Positions 45,375-57,869 of a stretch of 64,000 nucleotides of DNA are shown here, one piece after another. Origin of the DNA: Deroplatys truncata (Eukaryota; Arthropoda; Insecta; Mantodea; Mantidae); the NCBI GenBank assembly GCA_030765065.1, contig CM060980.1, forward strand, positions 58,326,364-58,390,363, read 5' to 3'. The notes below the pieces were generated by a model. That model saw only the letters and a program-made list of their open reading frames with translations, did no database searches and was not told where the DNA came from. Positions within the stretch are counted from its first letter, which is position 1, and every line of letters begins with the position of its first letter. Made by a program: the position numbers and the translations under genes.

Positions 45375-45904
45375 CTCTATTATGTAAACTTTGGTAAGAT
45401 TATTAGGTTTATGACTGAGTATAATTTTATTTAAATCTAGATGAAACTATTGATATGTCTAAATATTATGGGATGATAATTTTTCAGGCTCTATGTCTTT
45501 TCTGTCTCATTCCTAGTTTGGGACATGAATTCATAACTGTAATGATACCTGCTCCTCTGACAATTGGCACTTCTTCATCGCAAGCAGCCCCTTTCTAGAC
45601 TAACCATTAACTGTAAACTGTTTTTTCCCCAAGAATACGAGTAAAGGATATATAAAGTTACTCTTATTTCTTAACTCAATATGAAATTTCTGATAATTGA
45701 AAAGCTATGTTTATGTAAAATGCCAATATAAAACTGTTTATAAACCTAATATAATAGTAAGAAAATGATTACGTTAAGACTCAAAAGGAAAGAAAATGAC
45801 AAATTGATGACGCAAAATCGAAGACATGCCCTAAAATAGAAAATGACCTCATAAATATTCATTTTCATAATCTGAGATCCATATTAGTAAGTAGGATGTG
45901 TTTA
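45375..45904. other. Gene-free AT-rich DNA
   Basis: Nothing recognised. Confidence 0.5.
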
Positions 45905-46355
45905 GTGGAGGGGGACACCGCGCCACTGCGACCAATTTGATTTACTGTGGCTACACCCCCAGGGAGGCAGAGATAAGGTGAAGGAGCCGTTGAAGGTCGC
46001 AGGCCCAAAGACTCGCACAGAGGTTGCTAATATTTCCAGTTTGAATACCTGCGCACCAGTAGAAGCAGAGAGGGCACTAGGCGACCCTAACGGGCGAGAC
46101 AACGCATCCTGGCGTTCACGGGGAGAAATCTTTACAATGCGCAAGTAACTATGCCATCTACCCGACATCGCCAGTGGTCGGAGGACTGAAAGACACCTAA
46201 ACGTAAGAGGGAGAGGTGAAATGAGACGAAATGGGGGGAAAGGAGAAATCGGATAGAATATACCATTCTGGCGACCAGAGTAAAAGAACAAAAAATCACA
46301 GGTCAGAAGGGTGGTAACCGGGAATCAAGCTCGGGACCTCCCGAATGCGGAGACC
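45905..46355 (-). repeat. SINE group B, minus strand, full length
   Basis: B-box complement 'gggaatcaagctcggga' at about 46319-46335 at the head; the 3' half at the left contains 'gaggttgctaatatttccagtttgaa', corresponding to the group B 3' block. The 129-codon minus frame lies inside it and is not a gene. Confidence 0.75.
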
Positions 46356-47350
46356 TATGGTAAGGATTTATGTAAACCCTAGCAATGCCTATAATGCTGC
46401 AGTTAAAAGAATCTGAGCCATGGTTATCATATACAATTTTTTTTAGGTTACAGTAAATACATTTATTAAATGTTTTTATTTACTACTTAAGCATTTATTT
46501 TGTTACTGGGAAGATTAAATTAATAGAGTAATTGTAATATTTTAGTATTTTGTAAACAGTTAATACATTACAAATGAAACCAGTTTATATTCACAATAAT
46601 TCTAAATGCGCTTTATGTTGTCAATCCGCTTGGTTGCACGTTTCTATAGCTCATTTTAAATGACATTATTATCTTCCTGCAGAACGGAATAACGTTCCTG
46701 TTTTATTTTACATTAATTGTCAGCCGTTAGACTGCAAGTGACAAGCGAGCACTACGGATAAACCAATACTAATAATATGATCTGCAATTTGCCGTTGTTT
46801 TCATAAACTATTTTTGCATTAAAGCAAGTCAAATCAATTTCATATTCTGCCACCTGTTTTCAAATGTTCTATACAAAGTACGTTGCACCCCTGTAGGGCA
46901 CATATTCGCACGCAATATGTGAAATGTGCGTGCATCTGCTGTAGCGTAGCCGGGAGGGTTCTCATCGACCAATATCGCAACCCCTCGCCTGGCGTGTTTA
47001 ATTCCGACCTAATAATAATTATTGTTATTGCCACTAGGGCACTTGAAACCCTCTCCGAGCGTACTAACAAAATGAAAACACAAATTATTACTTTTATAAA
47101 TTCTATTATGTGTTGCGGCTACTCAAGCAATGAACTATTTATACTTCATAAACCGACTAACTTGCAAATTTATGCATGTAGCAGCGTTGTGCAAATCCCT
47201 TTATCACTCTTATTGCTATAAATGGTATCTGTTTGATGAAATTATTTGTGGTGATATCTTTATGTCGCAGTGATGTACTCTAATCTGAAATACAGGCGCC
47301 AGAATTCAACCTGTTGCAATTCATGACATAAATCTATATACTAGGATTTA
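46356..47350. other. Gene-free DNA
   Basis: Mostly AT-rich; 46870-47010 is GC-richer with short open frames on both strands, no recognised family. Confidence 0.4.
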
Positions 47351-48628
47351 CTTTCCTTACGTTTCCTTTCCTTACCTATAGTAAGTAGAGAAAGTATTTT
47401 TACAAAACGTCTAAAGCTCAAGCTTATCGGCAGATTGATGTGGGGCAGTTGGAAAGAAAATAGAGATAAATAGACGCGGTAGCGCTCTGGTCCAACGTAA
47501 ACACCATAAACACTATCGACAGATAACCAGAATCGTCTGGAAGTTTCTCCTCTTCCCGCCTCTGAAACATTCTCAAATATTCTGTGGAAAATTCCAGTTG
47601 CTATGTAAGCCGCGAATGATCCAGTCAATGGTGCGGTTCCACAGTGACGTACAGTGACGGAGGCTTCCGTGAGAGATTATAGACGTCTTGTGCTGGATTC
47701 CCCAGTGAGTCAATCATCCGAAGAAGAGGCTTTTCGCGCGGCTGCGTTACGAAGAAAAGTGAAGTGACAATCGAACTAGATCACATAAGTGAAGCGATAA
47801 CGAGAACTTAGTTAAGTGGTGGTGAGAACTTAGTGAAGTGACACTTTGTCACAGTGTCACTGTGACGAAGTCACAGAATTGTACTCCACCCTAAACTTTT
47901 GTATCAAGATACACGTTTTGAGGCTTCCTGAGTCCAGAAAAACATTTTAGAAGAAGGTCCGTGGGTGTGTCTAGTGTCCGTGTGTCTATAAACAGCATAA
48001 ATTAAAAACTAAAAGGCAGTTAAGTACCAAACCTGGTATTCTTATTAAGCATTCTCCAAGGATTGGACAAAATATTTTAGAGAAAATTCCATCAATTTAA
48101 ACTACCCTTTACAAAGAAAAGCTTTCGTACATTTTTATTTTCTCAAAAATATCTCCATCGACTTTGGTTAAAATACCACATATTTAAGATATTTTTATAG
48201 CAAATGAAATGTATATCTTAATTTTCTGGCAATAGCCTCTGAAGTCCTCTTCATTCTGAATGAATTTTGTACAACTGGTAAACCGTAAGAGACAGACAAA
48301 ATCTTACTACAAAAAAATGTAGATCTCGTTAAAGCGCACAATTTATATCAAATGAGTTGTTTTTGTAGAGTTAATCATTTCCGAGATAAACCTTGTTATT
48401 AGCTGAATTTTCAAATACCTATTTTTCTCAAATGGCAAGTCGTTATTCGATTCTTCTCGTGCTCATTCAAAAAGTATTAAATTTCAAAACCATCACAGCA
48501 ACACGCTCTTTAAAAATCTGACTATCGTTTTACCTCTTGTATCCTACAACGAAGCGTGTAAATGATTTGGAAGAATTGTGAGGAGTAAACAGAGAAGGTC
48601 ATGTGACTATAACACAGATAGTTTTTCT
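47351..48628 (+). repeat. Family R element with ~480-bp insert
   Basis: The head 'ctttccttac...tatagtaagtagagaaagtat' ends at about 47400; R sequence resumes at 47885 ('actccaccctaaactttt', 'caagatacacgttttgag') and continues to 'gagaaggtcatgtgac' at 48610. The insert (about 47401-47880) is unlike R and ends in a palindromic 'gtgacac..gtgtcac' cluster. A further R-tail fragment follows at about 48670-48785. Confidence 0.75.
47401..47880. other. Unidentified insert within family R
   Basis: GC-richer than its host, with a 95-codon minus-strand open frame (47341-47628) of no recognised family. The right end (47835-47880) is a run of GTGAC/GTCAC words capable of folding. No clear target duplication. 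Confidence 0.4.
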
Positions 48629-49690
48629 CTTGGTAACAGAAAGGGTGTGTAATATCAAGGCCACCGTTTTAAAAATCAGACATCGTGTATCCTTCTTATA
48701 TTTACAACGAAATGTATAAATATATTACATTACATAGAAAAAAACCCTTATGTAGTAATACTTTGTAGAAGAGTGAGTATTTATGTATGTTTACTGCAGG
48801 AGAAGAGAGAAAACGGGAATAGCAAATAGTAAACAAATAAACCCATAATATCTAATGGTAGGAGCTGGAAAAAGAATAACTAGCTCTAACCTAACAGCTG
48901 ATGAACAACAATACATGATTTTCCCAAACTATATTCAAGTTTTTATACCTGCTGCATTTAAATGCTAGTTTTAACAGCTTCCTGTTAATCATAATAAACA
49001 TTTATCAGAAGTAGTTCTAATGTATTTTTATTGAAAATACACACGAGGATAAACGAGGCTGAGGCGATTTTCACTTGCTTAAAAAGTTATCAGTTTTATA
49101 CTATTCCTTGTAAGTAGTATGAGAAATAAAACAACTACTATATAGCGTTTTAAAATGTGTTACAATTTTGGAAACCTAAAAATAAGAAGCAGCATACATC
49201 TTGGATCTAGTTAGTGCCACAGGCGCTTTATTTGAGATTAAAATTGTATGTTTTTGTAATATCCATATTTTTCCTATGTTAACCTTTATGAATCTCTTAT
49301 ACACAATTAAATCAGTAATAATAGGGCTTCATTACCTATTTACAGAATTTTATCAATTATTCCAGTATCTCAGAGATATACTATTATCGTTAAATCTGAA
49401 TAAAAATTACCAAACAGTTTTCCATGTAAAGGATTTTTTAGAAAGGAAGTTTCATTAAAACTTTCATCACATCCTTAAAAGGTACCTGATTTAAGTACGA
49501 AATATGGTATCCATCCCATATTCCTTTCCTACACAGAAGGCTTGCATAAATATCTGAAAATGTTTATTTTGTTTTCAATAGGCACAAAAACATGTATTTA
49601 TAGTGAAATACAGATGTCAAAATTTTGGTTGGAAATACAATACTTCCTCTGCCCTGAATATCTAAGCGGTAGAGAAAGATATGCAATAAT
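48629..49690 (-). repeat. Diverged family R fragments
   Basis: 48670-48785 repeats the R tail (tcagacatcgtgtatcc...agaagagtgag) in plus orientation. 49290-49690 is a minus-orientation 5' half: 'ccatgtaaagga', 'tcatcacatcct.aaaaggtacctga', 'catgtatttatagtgaaat', 'tggaaatacaatacttcc', 'ggtagagaaag'. It is older than other copies. Confidence 0.6.
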
Positions 49691-50977
49691 TGCAAGTGAT
49701 AAATTGAAGTGGGAGAGGAGTGCCTCAATAATCCCGGGAACTGACACCTTTCTATGTAGAATAGTGAGGGTTTGTTGGAGCATATGTTTATGAAGCATGG
49801 GCTTAGACGCTTTAAAAATGATGAAATATTAAGATAACGGTAAAATACATACAATGACAGCATTATATTACAGCTTAAATGTTATCTAATAATATTCCAT
49901 CTTTATCTACTTAGATAACTGGAGCCGGAAGGTAAAAAGAGCGGACGAACTTTAATGAATATATAGTTGGTCATTAACTTCAAACAACTTATTTACTTTT
50001 CAGCAAATTGCAACCAGTTCTTTGTTAAGCAGCTCCAATCGCATGCGGCGGTTTAAGATCTCCAACAACAAGACGTCAAGAGATGGGCATATAAATAACT
50101 CACAGCTAATTGTGCAAGCTTCCACAAAAAAGAACACCCAGGACGATTAGCGACTGTTGTTTAATAAGAAACAGTAAACGACGTTTCTTTCCTTTTGGAG
50201 AGAATACTGCCAGCTGTGTTACCTCTTGTTCCGGCAGAGGAAAATTTACCATCAACAGTTGATCTTCGGCATCTGCACAGAATAGGCACTTTAATGAATA
50301 ATTATATAAAATAGGCTTTTAGAGGCAGCGGGTCCGAACAACGTAACCATTTCTGCATGACCTGGCGTCTTTGCGTGGTAGTGGGATTGAAATTCTTGGG
50401 AAACTTGTGTTGGCTCAGGAACAACAACTTGCAAGAAAATACACTCAGGCTACGCACTGGTTTGAGAATGTAAGTCCGACTGTATGAAAAAATGGATATA
50501 AATATTCCAGCGAGAGAATATATCAGAAGCACCAGAAAAAAATAAACATTAGATAAAATAAAGAGAAAGATTATTTAATAATGTAATCAACAGAAAGGGC
50601 TTATATAAGAAAGTTAAGTAAAAAAGGAGATGATAAATGAAATCACTGAAAAAATCGCAATATTGAATGGGAATTATTAAAAGAGAACCAGTAGTAAACA
50701 TTAACGTATTAAGGAGAGAAAAATGTGTTTATCAAGAAGCAGAATAGGACCAGGAGCGAAGGTACAAGCCTCAGGTAACGCATAACAAAAAACGTCAGAG
50801 CAAAACTTCAAGAGACGCAAACTTAAACAACACCGCGGAATCCGAGTCACCCGATCAGAAAATGAAATCAAACAAAACTATAAAATTGCAGATAGCATAT
50901 AATAGTTACTTTCTAAAATATAGGCGCCAATAGAAATAACTTCAAGTCTGTCACGTGAAGTACAAAATCAAAAGTCA
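49691..50977. other. Gene-free DNA
   Basis: A GC-richer patch at 50320-50420 (gcagcgggtccg, ggcgtctttgcg) is open on the minus strand for 76 codons but unrecognised. No other structure. Confidence 0.4.
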
Positions 50978-51177
50978 TGTGACTAGGAAAGAAACCAGAG
51001 AAAATAGAGACTGGGGAAATATAGAAGTAAGCTCATTGCGTAAGAGCTCAATTTCTGGTAGTGTTCACATTGTCATTCTTCTGTGTTTTATCCTGTGCTA
51101 CGACGAGGCCTGTATGTCATTCAGCTGACGAGAATGCAACTTAGGATATGTTACCGTCAGTGGGTAACTCAACGATT
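50978..51177 (+). repeat. Dispersed repeat, member 1 of an inverted pair
   Basis: Matches the complement of 60905-61098: 'gtgactaggaaagaaac', 'aatagagactgg', 'tgtgctacgacga', 'tgtatgtcattcagctgac', 'aatgcaacttag'. About 75-80% alike with small gaps. Type unknown. Confidence 0.65.
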
Positions 51178-51984
51178 TTTATTTACTTGCGGTCCACACA
51201 CACCCTGAGAAGTTAAACCCTCAGTTACAAGAAATTCTCCTGAGGAGAAAATATCTTTTCTTTTTAAGCGCCCTCCATAAGACAGAACCTAACAACACTA
51301 TTCCAAAACTAAAACAGACGCGGTGACCTGAAATTTAAATTTAACAACTTATAAAGGGAGTGTGTACCAGAAATACCAAATTCATAAATAATTTCAAAAT
51401 GAGAATGGCAGATTTAAGATGAATACACTAACTAGTGCAGCTAAACCCCAATTGGAACCAGGCCTACCTCATGACCAGTGAATCCTCTGCCTCCGTCCAC
51501 ACGATGCATTATGGTAAGAGTCCGTAATGGAGGTGGCATGCAGTCTTAATGTCACCACCCTCAGTTGCTTAGATGCGGTTTCCACTACTTTTGCATCAAG
51601 TAGCTCCTCAATTGGTCCTCAAGGATCTCATTAGGATGAGTGCACCTCATAACAGCCCCCCCACAGAATACCCCATTATGTAGCAGTTCTACGTCTAGGC
51701 CCGAATTAAACTCTCTTCTTTTAAATTTATAGATATTGATTCAGTGTATTTAACTGCATATTCTTTAAGACAGGTCACGTATCATATATTTTATTATCCT
51801 AAAGGTGAGTTCAGCTTAGGAGCTCTTTTAATTGGATGTGATATTGTTTTCTTCCTTTTGTACCCTTGGAATTAGAAGCAACGGCTTCAACATACTTAAT
51901 GTAACAAGTATTCTCTTCAAACAGGAAGAGAAAATTATATAGGAAATTAATAATCGAGTTTCAATCAGTAGATCATTAATATAG

Positions 51985-52027
<43 letters not shown>

Positions 52028-52194
52028 CTCTTCAAAATTCCTTTTGTTTGTATTTCAATTATATATAGGTACACCACTATTAGTAAAGCTATAAGGAATA
52101 TGCAGTGAGAAATTCAAATCAGTATCTCAAAAATTTGTAGCTAAAACATTAGAAAACTAGAGAAAGAGGCTTGACAGACACAGCAACGAAGATA
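51178..52194. other. Gene-free DNA with (AAT)n
   Basis: (AAT)n run at 51985-52026. A pattern of CT-rich, low-repeat sequence at 51450-51700 is unrecognised. Confidence 0.5.
51985..52026. repeat. (AAT)n microsatellite
   Basis: About 14 uninterrupted trinucleotide units. Confidence 0.95.
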
Positions 52195-52590
52195 TTGGGG
52201 ACAAATGTAGATAAAAGAATATTGTGGAATGGACAGAGAAAAGAATAGAAGAGTTAAATTATCATATTTCAAGAATGGCATCTAATAGAATTTTAAGCAT
52301 ATAGAGATAATATTCCAGAAGGGGGGAGAAGCCCAGGAAGATAAAGGAAAAGATTGTGCGATTCATACTCTAGAACAGAGGTGGCGAAAGCGGGACTCGC
52401 GAGTTATTTTGACTCGCAGGTGCCGATCCCTCTCTGCCACATTTCGTTTGCTTTTCACATGCTGCTGAGTGATGCAGTGCGTGTTGCATATTTGGTGACT
52501 CACGATTTCGCCACCCTTGCTCTAGAAGAAACAGGCTGGAAGCCTAATTCAAGAGAAGAATGAGGAGAAGAAGAAAAAGAAAGAGGTAGT
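52195..52590 (+). pseudogene. LINE C-terminal relic carrying a hAT-like MITE
   Basis: 52232-52280 reads WTEKRIEELNYHISRMASNR and continues ILSI then a stop, followed by RRGEKPRK, the 'H..RM...R......GRPRKRW' C-terminus of insect LINEs (from memory). Past the MITE the end reads as ETGWKPNSREE, an E-rich tail as seen at the ends of such ORFs. The MITE at 52376-52519 interrupts it precisely, with one copy of its target on each side. Stops and shifts show that the LINE was already decaying or has decayed since. Confidence 0.6.
52376..52519. mobile_element. hAT-like MITE, copy 2, 144 bp, perfect 8-bp TSD
   Basis: Ends CAGAGGTGGCGAAAG and TTTCGCCACCCTTG are inverted repeats of hAT type (CA-GTGG-like). 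CTCTAGAA occurs at 52368-52375 and again at 52520-52527, the 8-bp duplication expected of hAT transposition. No coding capacity; it must be mobilised by a transposase elsewhere. Confidence 0.95.
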
Positions 52591-52850
52591 ACAAAGGGCC
52601 TAACAGTTGAAGTGTAATATAAACAGACATGAAACTGAACTGGGGTAAAACTCCTTCTTGTAAAAGACTATAAATGTTTAACCCTAGCAAACACAACAGA
52701 CAGACGTGTGATAAGTGGGACAACATTGTCACATTTCTCAATCTGTCACAGAACTGCACTATGAAAATGAGTGCATGATCAAACGAGTCTTTTTCTTTCT
52801 TTAATTATCTTTATAAATGTAGGATACTACAAAGGAGATATAGTAATTAT
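52591..52850. other. Short spacer
   Basis: Purine-rich at its start, then nothing recognised. Confidence 0.4.
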
Positions 52851-53110
52851 TCATTTGTAGGAGTTTGTTGACCTTTTGACCAATGATGCATATTCTAAAT
52901 TTGAACCTTCTTCTTCATCTATTACCGACGAGATAAGTTTTACACTTGTATACTTCAATATTATTCTCATATAATTGTGTTGATATCTCTTAGTATAAAT
53001 GACTTCTACTGCATCTGGCATCAAATCATGAACTACACTAATCCTTGATCCTTCCAAAAGTTTTCTTAGATTCTCAATTTTGTTGAAACAGAGAATAAAT
53101 CTTTTCTCTC
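52851..53110 (-). CDS. Unidentified open frame, possibly an exon or relic
   Basis: Open on the minus strand for about 85 codons from a stop near 53115 to the stop at 52851. No ATG at the start (first listed codon is TTG). Composition looks protein-like rather than low complexity: ISVVHDLMPDAVEVIYTKRY and SSVIDEEEGSNLEYA. I recognise no family, see no convincing splice acceptor, and cannot exclude chance or a transposon fragment. A translated search is the deciding test. Confidence 0.25.
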
Positions 53111-55024
53111 GGATTCAGACAAGAGCGTATGCTGGTGGCGACAAAACATGTCGATGTGCTAAAGTTAACTGGTTTATCTCGATTCTTTGTTTCGCTAGTT
53201 ATGATTAAGTGCAGCAGCTGCATCAGTTCAGTGTTGATGGTGCTAAATATTGTTTTCGTGTATATACTATTAGATAGCTGCTGAGCCAGTTCTTGTTTAC
53301 CTAACTCACTTTTACACTTGCACAGGCCAACAACAGTGCAATTCTACCTGGCACGCGGTCGCCTGGACTTCGCACTGCGCTGTCTACCACCCCATTTTCG
53401 AGACTATCATATGCAGCTTATTCATACCATCGTTTAGTAGTTCAGCCTATACTTCTTGTTTCCTGAACTGCAACATGGCATTCTTTTTTATTTCATTCAC
53501 TGTACTTAATTTTCACTTCATTTTATATTATTTTATCGTTCAGGTATTGTGTTCCAAATGCCTCTCCAATTTCTTGATTTCTTTTATGGGTTTAAGATTT
53601 TTGTTGCGTTTCATGTCTTGAAGACTTATTTTGCTTTCCAGGCACAATCTAAAATGCACTAGTTTGTTTTGTCAGTTACATTAGAATAAAAATTTTAATA
53701 TAAATAGTCTTTCTTAATTTTAAAAAATTTCCGTTTAACACTATTAAAGAAATGCTTTCCATTTTATTTCTTAAGAGTTATTTTTAGGTATTATATGACA
53801 TATTTTTCAAATCCTTCACTTGTTCTGTTATGTTGTTTTCCGTTACTATTTTTAATCTTATAATTTTCCTTATCAATAAATGGCATGACTATATACATTA
53901 CTGAAAGCCATTAATAATCTTCAGTACACAGTAATAAAAGGAACCTCTGATTTAAACCACCTATCGTATATATCTGTGATTCCCATCGAACTTAAAATTC
54001 CAAAAGTTAAGATATAACGCCCAAGTTTTATATTGCCACGGGAGACACACGTCTAACAATAAAAATAAGTTCTTTACTATCCTTGATATATTTTGTGCTT
54101 TAAGGAGGAGAGCGGAGAAATGAAGATAAACTATTGAGCTATAAACAAGAGCATAGTGACCAAGAGGCATTCAAGCAGTGGGATTCATCAAAAGTTACAT
54201 CTGGAAATGAATTTCCCGATAACGTCGGCATCTTTCTTCTTTCTCCTCTGAGCTTTTTTGCGGCCATTGGCGGCAATCTTCTTTCACAAGGGGCAGACAT
54301 AGTAACCATTAGGGTTAACTCTGTCATTTGTTGCTGTTACTACTGTGGCGTGATTGTAGTCCTTTTTACAGCTCAAGCAAGACGAAATGAGGAGAGGAAG
54401 GCTATGCTCTGGTCAATGGCTGCTGTGTAAGAATCACACAAAATGTATTAATGTTCGCCTCTGAGAACACCGCCCCGCCGACAGTAGATGATTGCTCCGG
54501 CCAAGTTTAGACGCCAAACAACACAAGCGTTTATTGAGTTCTCAGCGCCGTGAAGGAGTCGGTTTGTGCAACATTAGTGCCATTGCTAGCAGCGTGTCCG
54601 CCTTTATGTTAGCCATTAGATCGTTATTTCAGGAAAGAAATAATGTCGGTACCACACAGGATGTTCAATGTTAGCCAGGTGAAGAGCTTTAACACAAAAT
54701 GGCATTAATTTCTAGTTGACAACAGCGTGATGTAACAAATTAATGGACACTATTACTTCTCAACAGCACAACGTACTGGATATACCAATTTGAAAGAAAT
54801 GGGGAAAATTCTGTTTTATAATCGAAGTGCTGGTTTAGTAGTTTCTGTTAAAAGGTCCATTTTATATTTTTACACAACACATGCCCAATAAAAGTACAAT
54901 CGAGTACGTGGAAAGAGGCAGATTCTTCTGGTTTTCAATAGTGCTTTTCTTTATTTAATGTTTGTAGAATCTCCTATCATCTGTGCTCCACACCAGCTCT
55001 GGGGAAACCAATTTATTATTGTTT
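53111..55024. other. Gene-free DNA
   Basis: 53330-53400 and 54440-54660 are GC-richer. 54134-54430 (98 codons, hydrophobic cysteine-rich middle) and the opposite-strand frame at 54139-54327 are not recognised. Rest AT-rich. Confidence 0.4.
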
Positions 55025-55400
55025 TTAATTCAATCCACAAACACTCATTACCCTATGAACAAAGGTCAGGTCTAGGTGAGCGGTGAAAGGGGAGATGTAT
55101 GGAAACATTTCACCTGAGTGGTTGGAAGACATGCTTCGCCACGACGATTCACACTAGCCCTTATTAGTTTGTTCTCAAATGTCTGGCACTCAAACATTAA
55201 CCTATGAACACAGGTCGGTTTCAGGCTAACGAGCGAAGGAGCCTGGGGAGTAAGACAAACCTTAAGTAGTAAGCTAGAAGCAGGTTAGGAGTGGGGACTG
55301 GGCGTGGCAGAGGCGGTTTAGTATGTTCTTATCAACATAAACCACTACGCATTATAATGGCACGATTCCACGCATTCGACTGTACATTTTCTTGCGAACT
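55025..55400 (-). repeat. Old dispersed repeat, member 2, partly duplicated
   Basis: 55025-55210 is the complement of 11049-11240. The block 'cctatgaacaaaggtc..gtctaggtgagcgg.gaaagg' at 55047 recurs degenerately at 55199 ('cctatgaacacaggtcgg', 'aacgagcgaagga'), a local duplication. 55360-55395 matches 11318-11350 in direct orientation. Confidence 0.55.
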
Positions 55401-57023
55401 TTAATTCCCCTAGAGTGAGAGCAGGCAAAGTTCTAGATGCCATATACAGCGCATACAAAAGTTCAACTTTTCATTTATGGTTGAGGTTGTACCTACCCCG
55501 ACTGGATTAGTGCACCTGATTACTGGCTTAAAGGTGGACTGCTTGACTTAATTATGCCATTACGTTTTGAATTATTTATTAAATTAGCATATTTAAGTAG
55601 CCTCCCAGCATAAATCGTTCAATTGAAGTTTTACCTTAACGCATATATTTTAATTTTCATATAAGTGGCACTTACATTCTCATACCCGGCGCATAGCTTC
55701 GAATTGGGAGCGAGAGAGGAGAGAGAATCGTGCTACTGTATAGCTATCCTACATTCCGCTATGAGCAGCGTCGCTTATCTCTTTGATGTAAACTGTATTC
55801 TCTGCTGTCCGTAATTAAAATATATTATGCCTTAAGTCAACTACCATGTCGTTTAAATAACTCTCATGATAAATTTAATATCTATTTTTCTCGCTTTCAG
55901 ATTTCTTGTTATTCTATCTCTTCTTTGTCTTGTCCTACAAAAATAGAGGCAGAGATCCAAAAATGTTCCACAATGTATTCGACTTTTTTTAAATTATTCA
56001 ATAAACGAACATATCTGTTTGACATTTTGTTGAAGAGGTATTAAGAAGTATGTTAACAAACCGACATGTATAGTTCAGTACCTGTTAGAGGCATAAAGAT
56101 TATTTCATTCAAGAAAATCAATTTAAGTTAGCTAATATCTCAAAAACGCATATAGCTACCGGTGTGAAACTTCTTAAATTATTGTTGATAATGACTGTAA
56201 AAAGGGTTATGCCTCTTGCTTTAATACTTGTTAAAGTGCCCTTTGGCAATTTTGTTCCTCTGCATTATGGATAAGGCACGTTGAAGAAGTTTGACACTAA
56301 TATTGATGAGAAGATAATAACATTTTACATTAAATATAAAAATGTTCATTTATCTTATTCATTGAGGATCTTTTAATGTTCATAAAATAAAATATAATTT
56401 TAATGAAAATTACACTTTTGTTTATATACAGGCTGTCTCATAATTAATGCATTATAACAATAGAACTAAAACTAACTCACATTTGAAAAAATGCTCAAAT
56501 ACAGCAAACTTAATGTTTCGAAAGCGATTTTTACATAACATAAATATAATTTCAGGCATTATTTTGCAGTATGTGTTATCGTCAACATATTTTAAATAGA
56601 AGGGGTTTTTATCTTAAAGGTAATTGTGTTATTTAGTTGCTTGCAAAATATTACTTATTTCATAAAAATATTTGGTTATTATGGAAAGAGTTTAATTGTT
56701 GACTTTTTTGACAGATTTTGAGTGAACGGAAAAGTTTTATTCTATTCAGTTTCAAATGAAAAGTCCAACAAAAAAACAAAAATGATGATGATAGGAATCG
56801 GTGGCAAAAGACTAAGACATCAAGAAGTAGCTTTTCAATGAGCTCATTCAAATCGTGTATGTTACAAGTAGTCCTGAATAAATAGAAACACAATTCAAGC
56901 ATCACGAACTTGTCAGACATATAAAATGGTCCGAGGCCTCGAAATATTAAGCTTGATATGTACGAGCAGGAAAATTTTAGTTCTCTTTTCTATTATGCGT
57001 TACCAATTAAAACACCTATATAC
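55401..57023. other. Gene-free AT-rich DNA
   Basis: 55855-56060 is weakly like 13655-13960. 56436-56470 'tacaggctgtctcataatta' resembles the terminal motif of some insect MITEs, but I find no partner end. Nothing else. Confidence 0.4.
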
Positions 57024-57862
57024 CTGATGTGTTACACTCACGTGACTTTCTCTACTCTTGTACAAACTAATTTTACAAACGCTTATTTTCCATCTACTTC
57101 ATGTTAATCGCGATATGGAAATGTTAATCTTATTGCTAATTTTCTTGTTGATGCAAGGGGAATTGGTAGGCTTAAAGCGATAGTCAAATGTTTTAAGAGC
57201 TGGTTGCTATGTGGAGTATTCCATTCTCTTTGCATTACCAGGACAAAAAATGAATAACGAATTCCCATTTGAGAAAAAGTATAAGTATCGGAAAATTTAA
57301 GGGAATAACAAACAATATCTCGAAAATGGTTTACTCAACCAAAAAATGTATATGACATAAATTGTGTATTTTAACGCGATCTACATTTTTTGTGTATTAC
57401 ATTTTGTCTATTTCTTATGGTTTACCAGTTATGCAAACGTCGTTCACAATGAAGAATACTTTTGGAGACATTCCCAGGAAATTCAAGATATACATTTTAT
57501 TTGTCATGAAAGTATCTTAAATATATGATATTTTAATCAAAATCGTTAGAGCCATTTTTGAGAAAATTTTCGAAAAATGTTCCATGTAAAGGGTAATCTG
57601 GGGTGGGGGGATTTTCTTGAAAACCTTCGTGTCGCATCTCTGGAAGATACTGAACCTAAATACCAAGTTTGGTGTTTATTCGGCTGTTCGTTTCTGAGTT
57701 ATGCTGTTCACAGACATACACACACACACACACACACGGACATGTTTCCAAAAATTCTTTTTTTTGGATTCAGGGCTCAAAACATACATTTCTGGTGAAA
57801 TCTCGGTATAGAATTTTGTATGGAATGCAATACTTCCCCTACTTACTTTACGTTACAGATGC
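57024..57862 (-). repeat. Family R element, head-to-head with the next copy
   Basis: Starts CTGATGTGTTACACTCACGTG and runs through all blocks with (AC)n at 57718-57736, ending 'cttactttacgttacag' with a damaged terminus. Nearly identical to 43075-43958 over long stretches, so both belong to a young subfamily. Confidence 0.9.
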
Positions 57863-57869
57863 TGTTTTA

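Noticed and set aside
45902-46291. 129-codon minus-strand open frame
   Set aside because: Lies wholly within a group B SINE; the corresponding frames in other SINE copies are broken.
56436-56600. MITE start suggested by tacaggctgtctcataatta
   Set aside because: No matching opposite terminus or target duplication found within 1 kb.
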